Below, piece by piece: positions 27,617-37,346 of a DNA stretch of 64,000 nucleotides. The DNA is from Rhizobium sp. Leaf306 (GTDB lineage Bacteria > Pseudomonadota > Alphaproteobacteria > Rhizobiales > Rhizobiaceae): the NCBI RefSeq assembly GCF_001423425.1, contig NZ_LMNX01000001.1, positions 1,074,970 to 1,138,969 of the forward strand, in the 5' to 3' direction. The first letter of the stretch is position 1. Each line of letters opens with the position of its first letter. The notes under the pieces are model-generated. The model searched no databases and was not told the origin of the DNA. It saw nothing but the letters and a program-made list of their open reading frames with translations. A program made the translations under genes and the position numbers.

Positions 27617-28489
27617 ATGGAACTGAGGCATATCCGCTATTTCCTCGCTGTCGCCGAGGAGCAGAATTTCACGCGGGCTGCGGCACGGCTTGGTATTGGC
27701 CAGCCACCGCTCAGCCAGCAGATCCGCGATCTGGAAACCGAGATCGGGGCAGCGCTTTTTCACCGGGTGCCGCATGGTGCGGAACTGACTGCGGCCGGCG
27801 CAGCGTTTCTGCCCGAAGCGCGGGCCTCGCTTGCGGCCGCAGAGGCTGCGAAACTTTCTGCCCGGCGTGCCGCGCGCGGCGAGACAGGAAAGCTGGCGCT
27901 GGGATTTACCGCGTCTGCCGCCTTCAACCCGGTCGTGACGGGCGCTATCCGGCGTTTCCGGAGCGAGTGGCCGGGCGTTGCGCTGTCGCTTGCGGAGATG
28001 AACAGCAACTGGCTGATCGAGAAACTGGAACGCGGCGAGATCGACGCCGCCTTTATCCGTCCAGGGTTGGAAGACCCGAAGGCGGTGAGGCTGAAACGTC
28101 TGGCGGACGAGCCGATGCTGATCGCACTGCCGGCGCACCATGAGCTTGCCAGCCGCACGACAGTGCCGATTGCCGCGCTTGCGGGAGAACCTTTCGTGCT
28201 GTTTCCGCGCACGGTGGGTCTCAGTCTGTTCGACGATATCCTCAGCGCCTGCCGCGATGCCGGGTTCGAGCTCAACGTCACGCAGGAAGCGCCGCAGATC
28301 CCGTCCGTGGTCAATCTGGTTGCGGCAGGGCTGGGCGTATCGATCGTGCCGGGTTCGATCACGAAGATTGCCATCGAGGGCGTGGTGTACCGGCCGATCG
28401 AGGGACCGGGACCGGTGGCGCGGCTGGGGATCGCCGTCATGAAGGCACAGCGTTCCCCGATCGCGCTCAACCTGTTCGAACTGGTCTAG
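27617..28489 (+). CDS. LysR-type transcriptional regulator
   Basis: 290 residues. The N-terminal helix-turn-helix is standard: MELRHIRYFLAVAEEQNFTRAAARLGIGQPPLSQQIRDLE. The effector domain starts near GKLALGFTASAAFNPVV and has the two-lobe periplasmic-binding fold (VNLVAAGLGVSIVPGS). It lies divergently to the MFS gene with a 97-bp shared region, the usual geometry for control of an adjacent transporter by an LTTR. The ligand is unknown. Confidence 0.93.
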   Translation: MELRHIRYFLAVAEEQNFTRAAARLGIGQPPLSQQIRDLETEIGAALFHRVPHGAELTAAGAAFLPEARASLAAAEAAKLSARRAARGETGKLALGFTASAAFNPVVTGAIRRFRSEWPGVALSLAEMNSNWLIEKLERGEIDAAFIRPGLEDPKAVRLKRLADEPMLIALPAHHELASRTTVPIAALAGEPFVLFPRTVGLSLFDDILSACRDAGFELNVTQEAPQIPSVVNLVAAGLGVSIVPGSITKIAIEGVVYRPIEGPGPVARLGIAVMKAQRSPIALNLFELV

Positions 28490-28498
28490 GCCGACCGG

Positions 28499-28906
28499 TT
28501 AGCCTTTGATCTCGCGTTCGCAGAAGGTGATGCGGTTGCTGAACGGATCCGTCACCGAAACCTCCAAACCCCAGGGCGCCTGGTGCAGCCCCGGCCGCAT
28601 ATAGGCGTAGTCCTTGGCATTGAGTTCCCTGTGGAGCGCTGCAGCACCGGTGATGGGGACAAACACGCGGGCACCCGGCGAGGCATCGCCCGCATGTTCG
28701 GACAGATGCATCAGCATGCCGCTGCGCGATATCTGGCAATAGAGCGGTGCGTCGGGGCCGAAGCGATGCTCCCAATCGACGCTGAAGCTTAAGAACCCGC
28801 AATAGAACTCCATCGCCTTGCCGACATCGAAAATGCGGAAGATCGGGATGGCGGGCTGGATCAGGGTCTGGCTTGAGGCAGGTTCGACCGACTTGAAATC
28901 ATTCAT
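28499..28906 (-). CDS. glyoxalase superfamily protein (VOC, bleomycin resistance-like)
   Basis: 135 residues. IPIFRIFDVGKAMEFYCGFLSFSVDWEHRFGP is the start of the first VOC module, and WGLEVSVTDPFSNRITFCE closes the second. This matches the group usually named glyoxalase superfamily protein or bleomycin-binding-like; without a gene neighbour of known pathway, the ligand cannot be stated. It is convergent with the LysR gene (10 bp) and divergent from coaBC. Confidence 0.82.
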   Translation of the reverse strand: MNDFKSVEPASSQTLIQPAIPIFRIFDVGKAMEFYCGFLSFSVDWEHRFGPDAPLYCQISRSGMLMHLSEHAGDASPGARVFVPITGAAALHRELNAKDYAYMRPGLHQAPWGLEVSVTDPFSNRITFCEREIKG

Positions 28907-29007
28907 TGCGACCGCCGTTCATCGGAGTTTCACCACTCTTGCTGCAGGACGATTGCATGTTCAAGAACAAAACCCTAGCTTCCGGTCACTTCGAAAGCGG
29001 GCGGGCT

Positions 29008-30213
29008 ATGGAACTCAAAGACAAGCGCATCCTTCTCATCATCTCCGGCGGCATCGCGGCCTACAAGAGCCTCGACCTGATCCGGCGGCTGCGCGAACGC
29101 GGGGCCTCGGTGCGACCGGTCATGACCAGGGCAGCCCAGGAGTTCGTGACGCCGCTTGCCGTCGGGGCATTGTCGGGCGGCCATGTCTATACGGAGATTT
29201 TTTCGCGCGAGGACGAGCAGGATGTCGGCCATATCCGGCTGGCGCGCGACGCGGACCTCGTGATCGTGGCACCCGCAAGTGCCGACCTGATGGCAAAGAT
29301 GGCCCATGGAATGGCGGACGACCTGGCAAGCGCCGTGCTTCTTGCGACCGATCTGCCCGTGCTGGTGGCGCCTGCCATGAACCCGAAAATGTGGGCGGCT
29401 CCTCCGACGAAACGCAATGCCGAGACACTGAAGGCCGATGGCATCCATGTGATCGGGCCGATGGTTGGCGAGATGGCTGAGAGCAACGAGGCCGGCGCCG
29501 GCCGGATGGCAGAACCGTTGCAAATCGCTGCCGCGGCGATTGCGCTGCTGGATGCTTCGCCGAAACCGCTGGCCGGCAAGACCGCCATCGTGACCTCCGG
29601 CCCCACCCATGAGCCGATCGATCCGGTGCGCTACATCGCCAACCGCTCATCCGGCCGTCAGGGCCATGCGATTGCTGCGGCGCTGGCGAAACTCGGTGCC
29701 GATGTGACACTCGTTTCAGGCCCGGTGACAATCCCCGATCCCGATGGCGTCACGACGCTGCATGTGGAAACGGCGGCCGAGATGCTCGAGGCCGTGACAA
29801 GCCGTCTCCCCGCCGATATCGCCGTCATGGTGGCGGCCGTCGCCGACTGGCGGGTCGCTTCCTCCGCCGACCAGAAGATCAAGAAAATGCCGGGCGAAGC
29901 ACCGGCTCCGCTGATGCTGACCGAAAACCCCGACATCCTCAAGACCGTTGGGCATCACGACAAGCGCCCCAGACTTGTCGTCGGTTTCGCCGCCGAGACG
30001 CAGAATGTGGACGAAAACGGGCGATCGAAGCTTCAGCGCAAGGGTGCAGACCTGATTGTTGCAAACGACGTCTCGCCTGAGACCGGCGTCATGGGCGGCA
30101 TGCGCAATCAGGTGAAGATCATCAGCGAGACCGCGATCGATGCGTGGCCCGATCTCGGCAAGGACGAGGTTGCGATGCGGCTCGCCGAGCTGATAGCGGC
30201 CCGGCTCGCATGA
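29008..30213 (+). CDS. coaBC: bifunctional phosphopantothenoylcysteine decarboxylase / phosphopantothenate-cysteine ligase
   Basis: About 401 residues. The flavoprotein CoaC half has GGIAAYKSLDLIRRLRERG, the HIRLARDADL segment and the active-site motif APAMNPKMW. Its substrate clamp reads EMAESNEAGAGRM, where E. coli has ACGDIGPGRM, so the clamp cysteine of the E. coli enzyme is not present. The CoaB half begins VTSGPTHEPIDPVRYIANRSSGRQG and contains KIKKMPGE and ENPDILKTVG. It catalyses two steps of coenzyme A synthesis. The ATG at 29008 fits the domain start; upstream in-frame ATGs at 28906 and 28957 would add unlike sequence. The dut gene is 7 kb away. Confidence 0.94.
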   Translation: MELKDKRILLIISGGIAAYKSLDLIRRLRERGASVRPVMTRAAQEFVTPLAVGALSGGHVYTEIFSREDEQDVGHIRLARDADLVIVAPASADLMAKMAHGMADDLASAVLLATDLPVLVAPAMNPKMWAAPPTKRNAETLKADGIHVIGPMVGEMAESNEAGAGRMAEPLQIAAAAIALLDASPKPLAGKTAIVTSGPTHEPIDPVRYIANRSSGRQGHAIAAALAKLGADVTLVSGPVTIPDPDGVTTLHVETAAEMLEAVTSRLPADIAVMVAAVADWRVASSADQKIKKMPGEAPAPLMLTENPDILKTVGHHDKRPRLVVGFAAETQNVDENGRSKLQRKGADLIVANDVSPETGVMGGMRNQVKIISETAIDAWPDLGKDEVAMRLAELIAARLA

Positions 30214-30216
30214 GGA

Positions 30217-31035
30217 TCACGCGGCCTTCGACAGCGCCTGCGGCTGGAAGAGCAGTGCCTGCATGCCATCCGGGCAGACCTTGACGGCGCTGCCGTCTGG
30301 AATTTCTACCCAGGTATCGGCCTCGTCGTTCAAAGGTTCGGACACCAGGCAGTAACCGGTCTTTGATCCATCCGCATCCGACCCCTTGCCCGTCATCGGT
30401 GCGGCATAGAGGGTCGGTGGCTTGTGATCCGTGGCATATCGCACCGCATAAAGCTGGCGGCCGTTGGAAAAACATGCGGTGAAGCGCACGAGTGCCGTGC
30501 CAAGCCGTTCCATCGAGATGTCTTCGACGGCGGCGATCGCCTTTTCCATCGCACCCAAGGGATCGGTATCCATGCCGAATTGCAGCGCCAGCAGGAAGAG
30601 AAGTTCGGAATCAGTCGATCCGGTCCGGGCCGAGAACAGTTCGTCCGATAACAGGCTTTCGAGCGGCCGGCGGATCGCTTCGAAGCTCGCGACCTGGCCA
30701 TTGTGCATGAAGGACCAGTGGCCGTGGACGAAGGGGTGACAGTTGTCGCGCCGGGTGGCGCCTGTCGTTGCGGCGCGAACATGCGCAAGAAACAGCGGGG
30801 AGCGGATCTGCCGTGCGATACTGCGCAGATTGCAGTCGGACCAGGCCGGAAGGATGTCCCGGTAGCGGCCGGGCTCAGGCCTGTCGCCATACCAGGCGAT
30901 GCCGAACCCATCGCCATTGGTGGCGGTCTTTGCGCGTGTCGCACAGTGGGATTGCTCGATCAGGGAATGGGCGGGCGAAGAAACCAGTTCTTCCAGATAA
31001 AGCGGTTCGCCCCGATACGCTGCCCAACGACACAT
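30217..31035 (-). CDS. class II glutamine amidotransferase (YafJ/EgtC-like)
   Basis: 272 residues. The N-terminal nucleophile Cys2 follows the initiator Met (MCRWAAYRGEP). The glutaminase fold continues with NGDGFGIAWYG, LAHVRAATTG and CHPFVHGHWSFMHNGQV, all typical of class II (Ntn) amidotransferases of the YafJ/EgtC group. There are no ergothioneine genes around it, so YafJ-like is the safer name. Convergent with coaBC. Confidence 0.85.
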   Translation of the reverse strand: MCRWAAYRGEPLYLEELVSSPAHSLIEQSHCATRAKTATNGDGFGIAWYGDRPEPGRYRDILPAWSDCNLRSIARQIRSPLFLAHVRAATTGATRRDNCHPFVHGHWSFMHNGQVASFEAIRRPLESLLSDELFSARTGSTDSELLFLLALQFGMDTDPLGAMEKAIAAVEDISMERLGTALVRFTACFSNGRQLYAVRYATDHKPPTLYAAPMTGKGSDADGSKTGYCLVSEPLNDEADTWVEIPDGSAVKVCPDGMQALLFQPQALSKAA

Positions 31036-31227
31036 CTGTCTATCTGCTCCACTCTTTTGCCTGCAAACGCACGGAACCGCTAAAAATCAAGCGTCTCGAA
31101 ATAGGGTTAATGAAACATGAATTATGGGCCGCCATGACAGTTTTGTGGCCCCTTCCCCATCACGTTTTGCAACGCAATGTTGCCTCAGCCTGTTGTCGCG
31201 GCGGCTTCAAAGCCTAAATGAAGCTGC

Positions 31228-32025
31228 ATGGTTGATGATACAAAATCGAGCGCCGACGCGCATACGAACACATCTGACGGCACCGACATTCTGCACGAAG
31301 TGCTGAACCAGCCCGGGAAATGGGCAGTTTTCTTCGATATTGACGGCACGCTGATCGACATCGCGGATACGCCTGATGGTATCGTCGTGCCTGACGATCT
31401 GGCCGAGAATCTGACCCGGCTTTCCGCGAAACTGAGCGGTGCCGTGGCGCTGGTAACGGGTCGGGCTCTGCCCTACGCCGATCAGCTTTTTAAGCCGCAT
31501 GTCTTTCCGATTGCCGGCCTGCACGGGGCGGAAAGACGATCGATGTCGGGAGCGATCGAGCGGGTAACGCCAGGTCCTGATTTCGAGGCGCTGAAAGCAA
31601 GCCTTGCCGAGGAAGCAGCAGCCTGGCCGGGCGTTCTTGTCGAGGACAAGGGTCTCGCCGTGGCTGCCCACTACCGACAGGCGCCGACATTCCAGGGGCA
31701 AGTCGAGGCGGCGATGGAACGCTATCGCGAGCGGGCAGGATCCGACTTCACTCTGCAGCGGGGCAAGATGGTGGTGGAAATCCGCCCTGCCCGCGCCAGC
31801 AAGGGCGATGCGCTGCGGGCTTTTCTCAGCGAAGAGCCATTTGCCGGCCGGTTGCCGATCGCGATCGGTGACGATGTAACTGATGAAGCGATGTTCAGGG
31901 TTGCCAACAAGCTGGGCGGCCACTCGATCCGTATTTCCGATATCGCGGCCGACACCGTCGCGTCGGCAACATTGGGATCGGCCGCCGAACTGCGCGCGTT
32001 GATCGCCAAGCTTGCCGTAGCCTGA
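31228..32025 (+). CDS. otsB: trehalose-6-phosphate phosphatase
   Basis: 265 residues, HAD superfamily. The catalytic motif is FFDIDGTLIDIADTPDG, motif II VTGR, motif III lysine in EIRPARASKGDALRAF, and motif IV GDDVTDEAMF. It dephosphorylates trehalose-6-phosphate to trehalose. The first ~28 residues are a hydrophilic extension. It is 35 bp upstream of otsA, so the two trehalose genes form one operon, which in rhizobia serves osmotic and desiccation tolerance. Confidence 0.93.
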   Translation: MVDDTKSSADAHTNTSDGTDILHEVLNQPGKWAVFFDIDGTLIDIADTPDGIVVPDDLAENLTRLSAKLSGAVALVTGRALPYADQLFKPHVFPIAGLHGAERRSMSGAIERVTPGPDFEALKASLAEEAAAWPGVLVEDKGLAVAAHYRQAPTFQGQVEAAMERYRERAGSDFTLQRGKMVVEIRPARASKGDALRAFLSEEPFAGRLPIAIGDDVTDEAMFRVANKLGGHSIRISDIAADTVASATLGSAAELRALIAKLAVA

Positions 32026-32060
32026 ACTGATTTGAGAATGCATTTTCGAAAGGAAATATC

Positions 32061-33440
32061 GTGAGCCGTCTAGTGGTCGTATCGAACCGCGTCACCGTTC
32101 CGGACAAGACCGGTGCGGCACCTGCCGGCGGCCTTGCCGTAGCCCTGCAGGCAGCCCTTGAGGAACGCGGCGGCATCTGGATGGGTTGGTCCGGCAATTC
32201 CAGCGGCAACGAGGAACCCGGCCCGCTTGAGATGCAGGAGCATGGCGCGATCACCTATGCGCTGACCGATCTCACCGACACCGACGTCGAGGAATATTAC
32301 CACGGCTTTGCCAACCGGGTGCTCTGGCCGATCTGCCATTACCGGATGGACTTGGCCGAATACGGTCGCAAGGAAATGGCCGGCTATTTCCGGGTGAACC
32401 GCTTCTTTGCGCAGAAGCTTGCGCCGCTTCTGAAGGAAGACGACATCATCTGGGTGCATGACTACCACCTGATCCCGCTGGCAGCCGAACTTCGCCAGAT
32501 GGGCTTCAAGAACAAGATCGGCTTCTTCCTGCATATCCCGTGGCCACCAGCCGACGTGCTGTTCACCATGCCGGTTCATGAGCAGATCATGCGCGGTCTT
32601 TCGCAGTATGACCTGGTCGGTTTCCAGACGGATTTCGATCTGGACAATTTCGGCGGCGGGCTGGTGCGCGAAGGGATCGGCGAGCGGATCGACGGCGGCA
32701 AGAAGTTCTCGACCTTCGGGCGCACCTTCAAGGGCGGCGCCTATTCGATCTCGATCGAGACCGAGATCTTTTCCAAATTCGCGATCAAGGCCGAAAAGAA
32801 CGCGATGGTGCGCAAGGCGCGCCAGAGCGTCGAGGGCAAGGACCTCATCATCGGCGTCGACCGCCTGGATTATTCCAAGGGCATTACACAGCGTATCGAC
32901 GCCTTCGAGCAGTTTGTCGCCACCAATCCGGATCACCACAACAAGGTGACCTATCTGCAGATCACGCCGAAATCCCGGTCCGAAGTGCCTGAGTACGAGC
33001 AGATGCAGCGCATGGTCGCCGAACAGGCTGGCCGCGTGAACGGGGCGATCGGCACAGTGGACTGGGTGCCAATCCGCTACATCAACAGATCGGTACCGCG
33101 CCCGGTTCTTGCCGGGCTCTACCGGCTGGCGAAGATCGGCCTCGTGACGCCGCTGCGCGACGGGATGAACCTTGTCGCCAAGGAATATGTGGCGGCGCAG
33201 GATCCGGAAGATCCGGGCGTGCTGGTGCTTTCACGCTTTGCCGGAGCGGCCCGCGAGCTGCGCGGCGCGCTTCTGGTCAACCCATACGACATCGAGGGAA
33301 CGGCGCATGCCATCGCCCGCGGGCTCAGCATGCCGCTCGACGAGCGCAAGCAGCGCTGGCAGATGATGATGGACCACCTGCTGACCTACGACATCAATCG
33401 CTGGTGCGACGACTTCCTCAAGGACCTTATCGAGGACTGA
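32061..33440 (+). CDS. otsA: trehalose-6-phosphate synthase (UDP/ADP-forming)
   Basis: 459 residues, GT20 family. Conserved stretches include VVVSNRVTVP at the start, FANRVLWPICHYR, DIIWVHDYHLIPLAAELR, FFLHIPWPPADVLF, VDRLDYSKGITQRIDAFE and LVTPLRDGMNLVAKEYVAAQ. It joins glucose from a nucleotide sugar to glucose-6-phosphate. Start codon is GTG at 32061, with AAAGGAAA just upstream. Followed by a GC-rich stem-loop. Confidence 0.96.
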   Translation: MSRLVVVSNRVTVPDKTGAAPAGGLAVALQAALEERGGIWMGWSGNSSGNEEPGPLEMQEHGAITYALTDLTDTDVEEYYHGFANRVLWPICHYRMDLAEYGRKEMAGYFRVNRFFAQKLAPLLKEDDIIWVHDYHLIPLAAELRQMGFKNKIGFFLHIPWPPADVLFTMPVHEQIMRGLSQYDLVGFQTDFDLDNFGGGLVREGIGERIDGGKKFSTFGRTFKGGAYSISIETEIFSKFAIKAEKNAMVRKARQSVEGKDLIIGVDRLDYSKGITQRIDAFEQFVATNPDHHNKVTYLQITPKSRSEVPEYEQMQRMVAEQAGRVNGAIGTVDWVPIRYINRSVPRPVLAGLYRLAKIGLVTPLRDGMNLVAKEYVAAQDPEDPGVLVLSRFAGAARELRGALLVNPYDIEGTAHAIARGLSMPLDERKQRWQMMMDHLLTYDINRWCDDFLKDLIED

Positions 33441-33450
33441 GTATCCGCTG

Positions 33451-33478
33451 GAGCCGCCCCGCAATGCCGGGCGGCTTC
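33451..33478 (+). terminator. stem-loop after otsA
   Basis: AGCCGCCC (33452-33459) pairs with GGGCGGCT (33469-33476) around a nine-base loop, 12 bases after the otsA stop. Only a short TTC follows, so terminator strength is uncertain. Confidence 0.55.
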
Positions 33479-33593
33479 AACTTACCTCGAGCGAGGCGGA
33501 TTGACCGGCCGCCGCCAATGCGCTGAATAGATCCCATTGCCTTTTCATCATTTCGCGACCTGCGGATTGATGCCAATTCATTTCGAGGTCTTC

Positions 33594-34532
33594 ATGCCGG
33601 TCGCAGTCACAGCAGAACATATTGCCGAAGCCGAAACCCTGATCCGTCCGCATATCCGCCGCACCCCGACGATGCGGGTAGACATGCAGGATTTCGGGGC
33701 CGAACCATGCCAAGTCGATCTCAAGCTCGAGCAGTTGCAGCATTCCGGTTCGTTCAAGGTCCGCGGCGCCTTTACCAATCTTCTTGGCCGCGAGGTGCAG
33801 GCGGCGGGTGTGGTTGCGGCATCCGGCGGCAATCACGGGGCAGCGGTTGCCTATGCGGCCCGCAAACTCGGTGTGCCCGCGCATATCTTTGTGCCAAGCG
33901 TCGCCTCCAAGGCGAAGATAGATCTTATCCGCTCCTACGGCGCAGAGCTCGTGATCGGCGGCGACCGCTATGCGGATGCGCTTGCTGCCAGCGAGAAGTA
34001 TGTCGCGCAGTCCGGGGCGATGGCCGTGCATGCGTTCGACCAGGCGGAAACGCTGGCGGGACAAGGTACGCTCGGCAAGGAAATCGAGGAAGACCTGCCG
34101 CATATCACGACGTTGCTGGTGGCTGTCGGCGGCGGCGGACTGATCGGCGGTATCGCATCCTGGATGCGCGGCCGGGTGAAGATCGTCGCCGTCGAATCCG
34201 ACCGCGCGCCGACGCTTTACGACGCCTTTAAGGCAGGCCGCCCCGTGGATGCGCCGGCGGGCGGTATCGCGGCCGATTCGCTTGCGCCAAGGCAGGTCGG
34301 GCAGCTGATGTTTCCGGTGGCCCAGGCATTCATCGAGCCGCCGGTTCTCGTGACCGACGAGGACATTCTGAACGCGCAGAAGGCGCTCTGGTCCGGCGCA
34401 CGGCTGGTGACCGAGCCGGGTGGTGCGGCAGCGTTTGCGGCTGTCTTGTCGGGCAAATACCGTCCGCAACCGGGTGAGCGCGTTTGCGTGCTGGTGTGCG
34501 GATCGAACACGACGGCCGTCGATTTCGGCTGA
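33594..34532 (+). CDS. threonine/serine dehydratase-like PLP enzyme
   Basis: 312 residues, fold-type II PLP enzyme. The PLP lysine is in LQHSGSFKVRGAF, the phosphate-binding Gly loop is VGGGGLIGG, and ASGGNHGAAVAYAARKLGVPAHIFVP follows the family. There is no C-terminal ACT regulatory domain, so it corresponds to the short catabolic type or to serine/threo-hydroxyaspartate dehydratase rather than IlvA. The ATG at 33594, with GAGG six bases upstream, fits the usual start; upstream in-frame ATGs exist at 33537 and 33570. Confidence 0.85.
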   Translation: MPVAVTAEHIAEAETLIRPHIRRTPTMRVDMQDFGAEPCQVDLKLEQLQHSGSFKVRGAFTNLLGREVQAAGVVAASGGNHGAAVAYAARKLGVPAHIFVPSVASKAKIDLIRSYGAELVIGGDRYADALAASEKYVAQSGAMAVHAFDQAETLAGQGTLGKEIEEDLPHITTLLVAVGGGGLIGGIASWMRGRVKIVAVESDRAPTLYDAFKAGRPVDAPAGGIAADSLAPRQVGQLMFPVAQAFIEPPVLVTDEDILNAQKALWSGARLVTEPGGAAAFAAVLSGKYRPQPGERVCVLVCGSNTTAVDFG

Positions 34533-34581
34533 GCGTGCGCCCCACTTCCCTTCGCGATGCGGCGGCGATAATGCTGAGACC

Positions 34582-35166
34582 ATGTTTCAGCTAGAGCAGC
34601 CGGCCACATTCGAGCAGGTTATCAAGAAGAGCCGCTTTCTGGCGATCGCGGTTCCCGTCGCGAGCGAGGGTGAAGCGAAAGACGCTATCGCATTGCAAAG
34701 CGTTACAGATGCCACTCACAACTGCTGGGCCTGGCGGATTGGATCAGCTTATCGCTTTTCCGATGATGGCGAGCCGAGCGGGACGGCGGGCAAGCCGATC
34801 CTGGCGGCCATGGACGGGCAGTCGCTGGACAAGGCGGTCGTCATCGTGACCCGCTGGTTCGGCGGCATCCTACTCGGCAGCGGTGGCCTGGTGCGTGCCT
34901 ATGGCGGCACGGCGGCCGCCTGTCTGAGGGGGGCCCCGCTTATTGAAGTCAAGCCGTCGTTGATGGGTGCCGTCAGCATCGAGTTTTCCGACCTCGCAAG
35001 AACGAAAGCCCGGCTGCAGTCGATCGAGGACGTGAAGATCACCGAGGAAGTGTTCACAGATACAGGTGCCGAGCTGCGGATCCAGATACCGGAAGCCGAG
35101 CAGGACATCATCTCAAGGCTGATCTCCGACCTCACCAGCGGCAGGTCGGAGCTATCAGTGGATTGA
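34582..35166 (+). CDS. IMPACT/YigZ family protein
   Basis: 194 residues. The UPF0029 core is evident: KKSRFLAIAVPVASEGEAKDAI, ATHNCWAWRIG, FSDDGEPSGTAGKPIL, then VTRWFGGILLGSGGLVRAYGGTA, followed by a C-terminal ferredoxin-like DUF1949 domain. Bacterial YigZ function is not settled, though it has been linked to translation regulation by homology with eukaryotic IMPACT. A much longer open frame begins at 34420, but the ATG at 34582 is where homology starts. Stop is two bases from the prfC stop (convergent). Confidence 0.88.
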   Translation: MFQLEQPATFEQVIKKSRFLAIAVPVASEGEAKDAIALQSVTDATHNCWAWRIGSAYRFSDDGEPSGTAGKPILAAMDGQSLDKAVVIVTRWFGGILLGSGGLVRAYGGTAAACLRGAPLIEVKPSLMGAVSIEFSDLARTKARLQSIEDVKITEEVFTDTGAELRIQIPEAEQDIISRLISDLTSGRSELSVD

Positions 35167-35168
35167 AA

Positions 35169-36749
35169 TCACGCCGCCTTGGCGACGTGATATTCCTTGA
35201 TCGCGACCATCTTGATGGCCGGGAAGCGTTCGGACTCGTAGCGCAGCGAAAACGAGTCCTGCGCCAGGAAGACCGGATCGCCGTCGAGATCGCGGGCGAT
35301 GTCGCCGCGCTTGACGGTCAGGAACTTATCAAGCTCCACCGGCTGATCCGACGAGATCCAGCGGCAGACGGAGAAGCGGGACATTTCGAACGAGACCGGC
35401 AGCGTATATTCTCCCAACAGCCGCTCTTTGAGAACGTCGAGCTGCAGCGCGCCGACGACGCCGACGATGGCAGGCGATCCGTCTTCCGGGGAAAACAGCT
35501 GCACGACGCCTTCTTCTGCCATCTGCTGCAAGGCTTCCTTCAGCTTCTTCGCCTTCATCGCATCTTCCAGACGCACGCGGCGCAGGATTTCCGGCGAGAA
35601 GTTCGGAACGCCCTGGAAGACGAGATTTTCGCCTTCCGTCAGCGTATCGCCGATACGAAGCGTGCCGTGGTTGGGGATGCCGACGACATCACCGGCAAAG
35701 GCGGTATCGGCGATGTGACGCTGCGAGGCGAAGAAGAACTGCGGCGCCGTGAGGCCCATCTGCTTGCCGGTCCGCGCCAGCCTTGCCTTCATGCCACGCT
35801 CCAGCTTGCCTGAGCAGATACGCGCAAAGGCGATACGGTCGCGATGGTTCGGATCCATGTTGGCCTGGATCTTGAAGACGAAGGCCGTCATCTTGTCTTC
35901 GCTTGCATGCACGGTGCGGATATCGGCGACCTGGTCACGCGGCGGCGGCGCGAAATCGGCCAGTGCGGTGATCAGATCCCGGACGCCGAGATTGCGCAGC
36001 GCCGAGCCGAAGAAAACCGGCGTCATCTGACCTTCGAGAAAGGCCTTCCTGTCAAACGGGCGGCAGGCTTCCCGCGCCAGTTCGACTTCCTCGACGAAGG
36101 CCGCGCGTTCGTTTTCCGGCAGGCGGTCGGCGACGGCCTGCGGTCCGTTGACCGAGATCGCGTCCTCGCTGTCTGGACCACGCACGCGATTATCGGCCAG
36201 GTGGTAGGTTCCGCAGAAGCTCTTGGAACGACCGATCGGCCAGGTGATGGGCGCCGTATCCAGCGCAAGCTTCTCCTCGACCTCGTCGAGGACTTCGAAA
36301 ATGTCGCGGCTTTCGCGGTCCATCTTGTTGATGAAGGTGATGATCGGAATGTCGCGCATGCGGCAGACTTCAAACAGCTTCAGCGTGCGCGGCTCGATGC
36401 CCTTGGCAGCATCGATGACCATGATCGCCGCATCGACCGCCGTCAGCGTGCGATAGGTATCGTCCGCGAAGTCTTCGTGGCCGGGCGTATCGAGAATGTT
36501 GAAGACCTTGTCGGCATATTCGAACGTCATCACCGACGTCACGACCGAGATGCCGCGTTCGCGTTCGATCTTCATCCAGTCGGACCGCGTCTGGATGCGA
36601 TCCTTCTTGGCCTTGACCTCACCGGCGAGCTGGATGGCGCCCCCGAACAGAAGCAGCTTTTCCGTCAGCGTTGTCTTGCCCGCGTCCGGATGCGCAATAA
36701 TCGCGAATGTGCGGCGGCGGGAGACCGCCTCTGCAATGGTTTCGGCCAT
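35169..36749 (-). CDS. prfC: peptide chain release factor 3
   Basis: 526 residues, typical RF3. GTPase motifs G1 AHPDAGKTTLTEK, G2 region ERGISVVTSV, G3 DTPGHEDF, G4 NKMD are present, then the RF3 C-terminal domains (e.g. FVFKIQANMDPNHRDRIAFARICSG). RF3 recycles RF1/RF2 after termination. Single-gene unit on the minus strand, divergent from dut. Confidence 0.96.
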   Translation of the reverse strand: MAETIAEAVSRRRTFAIIAHPDAGKTTLTEKLLLFGGAIQLAGEVKAKKDRIQTRSDWMKIERERGISVVTSVMTFEYADKVFNILDTPGHEDFADDTYRTLTAVDAAIMVIDAAKGIEPRTLKLFEVCRMRDIPIITFINKMDRESRDIFEVLDEVEEKLALDTAPITWPIGRSKSFCGTYHLADNRVRGPDSEDAISVNGPQAVADRLPENERAAFVEEVELAREACRPFDRKAFLEGQMTPVFFGSALRNLGVRDLITALADFAPPPRDQVADIRTVHASEDKMTAFVFKIQANMDPNHRDRIAFARICSGKLERGMKARLARTGKQMGLTAPQFFFASQRHIADTAFAGDVVGIPNHGTLRIGDTLTEGENLVFQGVPNFSPEILRRVRLEDAMKAKKLKEALQQMAEEGVVQLFSPEDGSPAIVGVVGALQLDVLKERLLGEYTLPVSFEMSRFSVCRWISSDQPVELDKFLTVKRGDIARDLDGDPVFLAQDSFSLRYESERFPAIKMVAIKEYHVAKAA

Positions 36750-36839
36750 CTTTTATATCCTGTGAATTGCCGCGGTATCTAGCGACTAAAGCCCGCCATT
36801 GCAATTGACCTGCCGCGCTGCGGCGCAAAGTAATGGCCA

Positions 36840-37310
36840 ATGACCATTCGAGCCCCCTCCTCACCCGTCCTCAATGTCCTGCGTCTTCCGCACGGGCAGG
36901 ACCTCGATCTGCCCGCCTACGAAACATCAGGCGCTGCCGGCATGGACCTGCGTGCCGCCGTGACCGATGGCGAGCCGCTGACCATCGCACCCGGCAAGCG
37001 CGCCCTGGTGCCGACCGGTCTCGTGTTCGAGATCCCCGCCGGGTTCGAGGTGGAGATCCGCCCGCGTTCGGGGCTTGCCTTCAAGAACGGCATCACCTGC
37101 CTCAACACGCCGGGCACGATCGACAGCGACTACCGCGGCGAAGTGAAGGTTTTGCTGGTCAATCTGGGCGACGAGGACTTCGTCATTACCCGCGGCATGC
37201 GGATCGCGCAGATGGTGATCGCGCCCGTTGTCCAGGCGCAGGTCGTCGAAGTTTCCGAGGCAAGTGCGACGGCACGCGGCGCCGGCGGGTTCGGATCCAC
37301 CGGCGTCTGA
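36840..37310 (+). CDS. dut: deoxyuridine 5'-triphosphate nucleotidohydrolase
   Basis: 156 residues, trimeric dUTPase. The five motifs are recognisable: [17 protein letters not shown] (motif 2), [13 protein letters not shown] (motif 3), [10 protein letters not shown] (motif 4) and the C-terminal arm GAGGFGSTG (motif 5). It hydrolyses dUTP to dUMP and keeps uracil out of DNA. The ATG at 36840 lacks a clear ribosome binding site; an ATG at 36833 is in another frame. Confidence 0.96.
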   Translation: MTIRAPSSPVLNVLRLPHGQDLDLPAYETSGAAGMDLRAAVTDGEPLTIAPGKRALVPTGLVFEIPAGFEVEIRPRSGLAFKNGITCLNTPGTIDSDYRGEVKVLLVNLGDEDFVITRGMRIAQMVIAPVVQAQVVEVSEASATARGAGGFGSTGV

Positions 37311-37346
37311 CGTCTGCCGGAATCCTGTGACACCGATCTAGGTCAA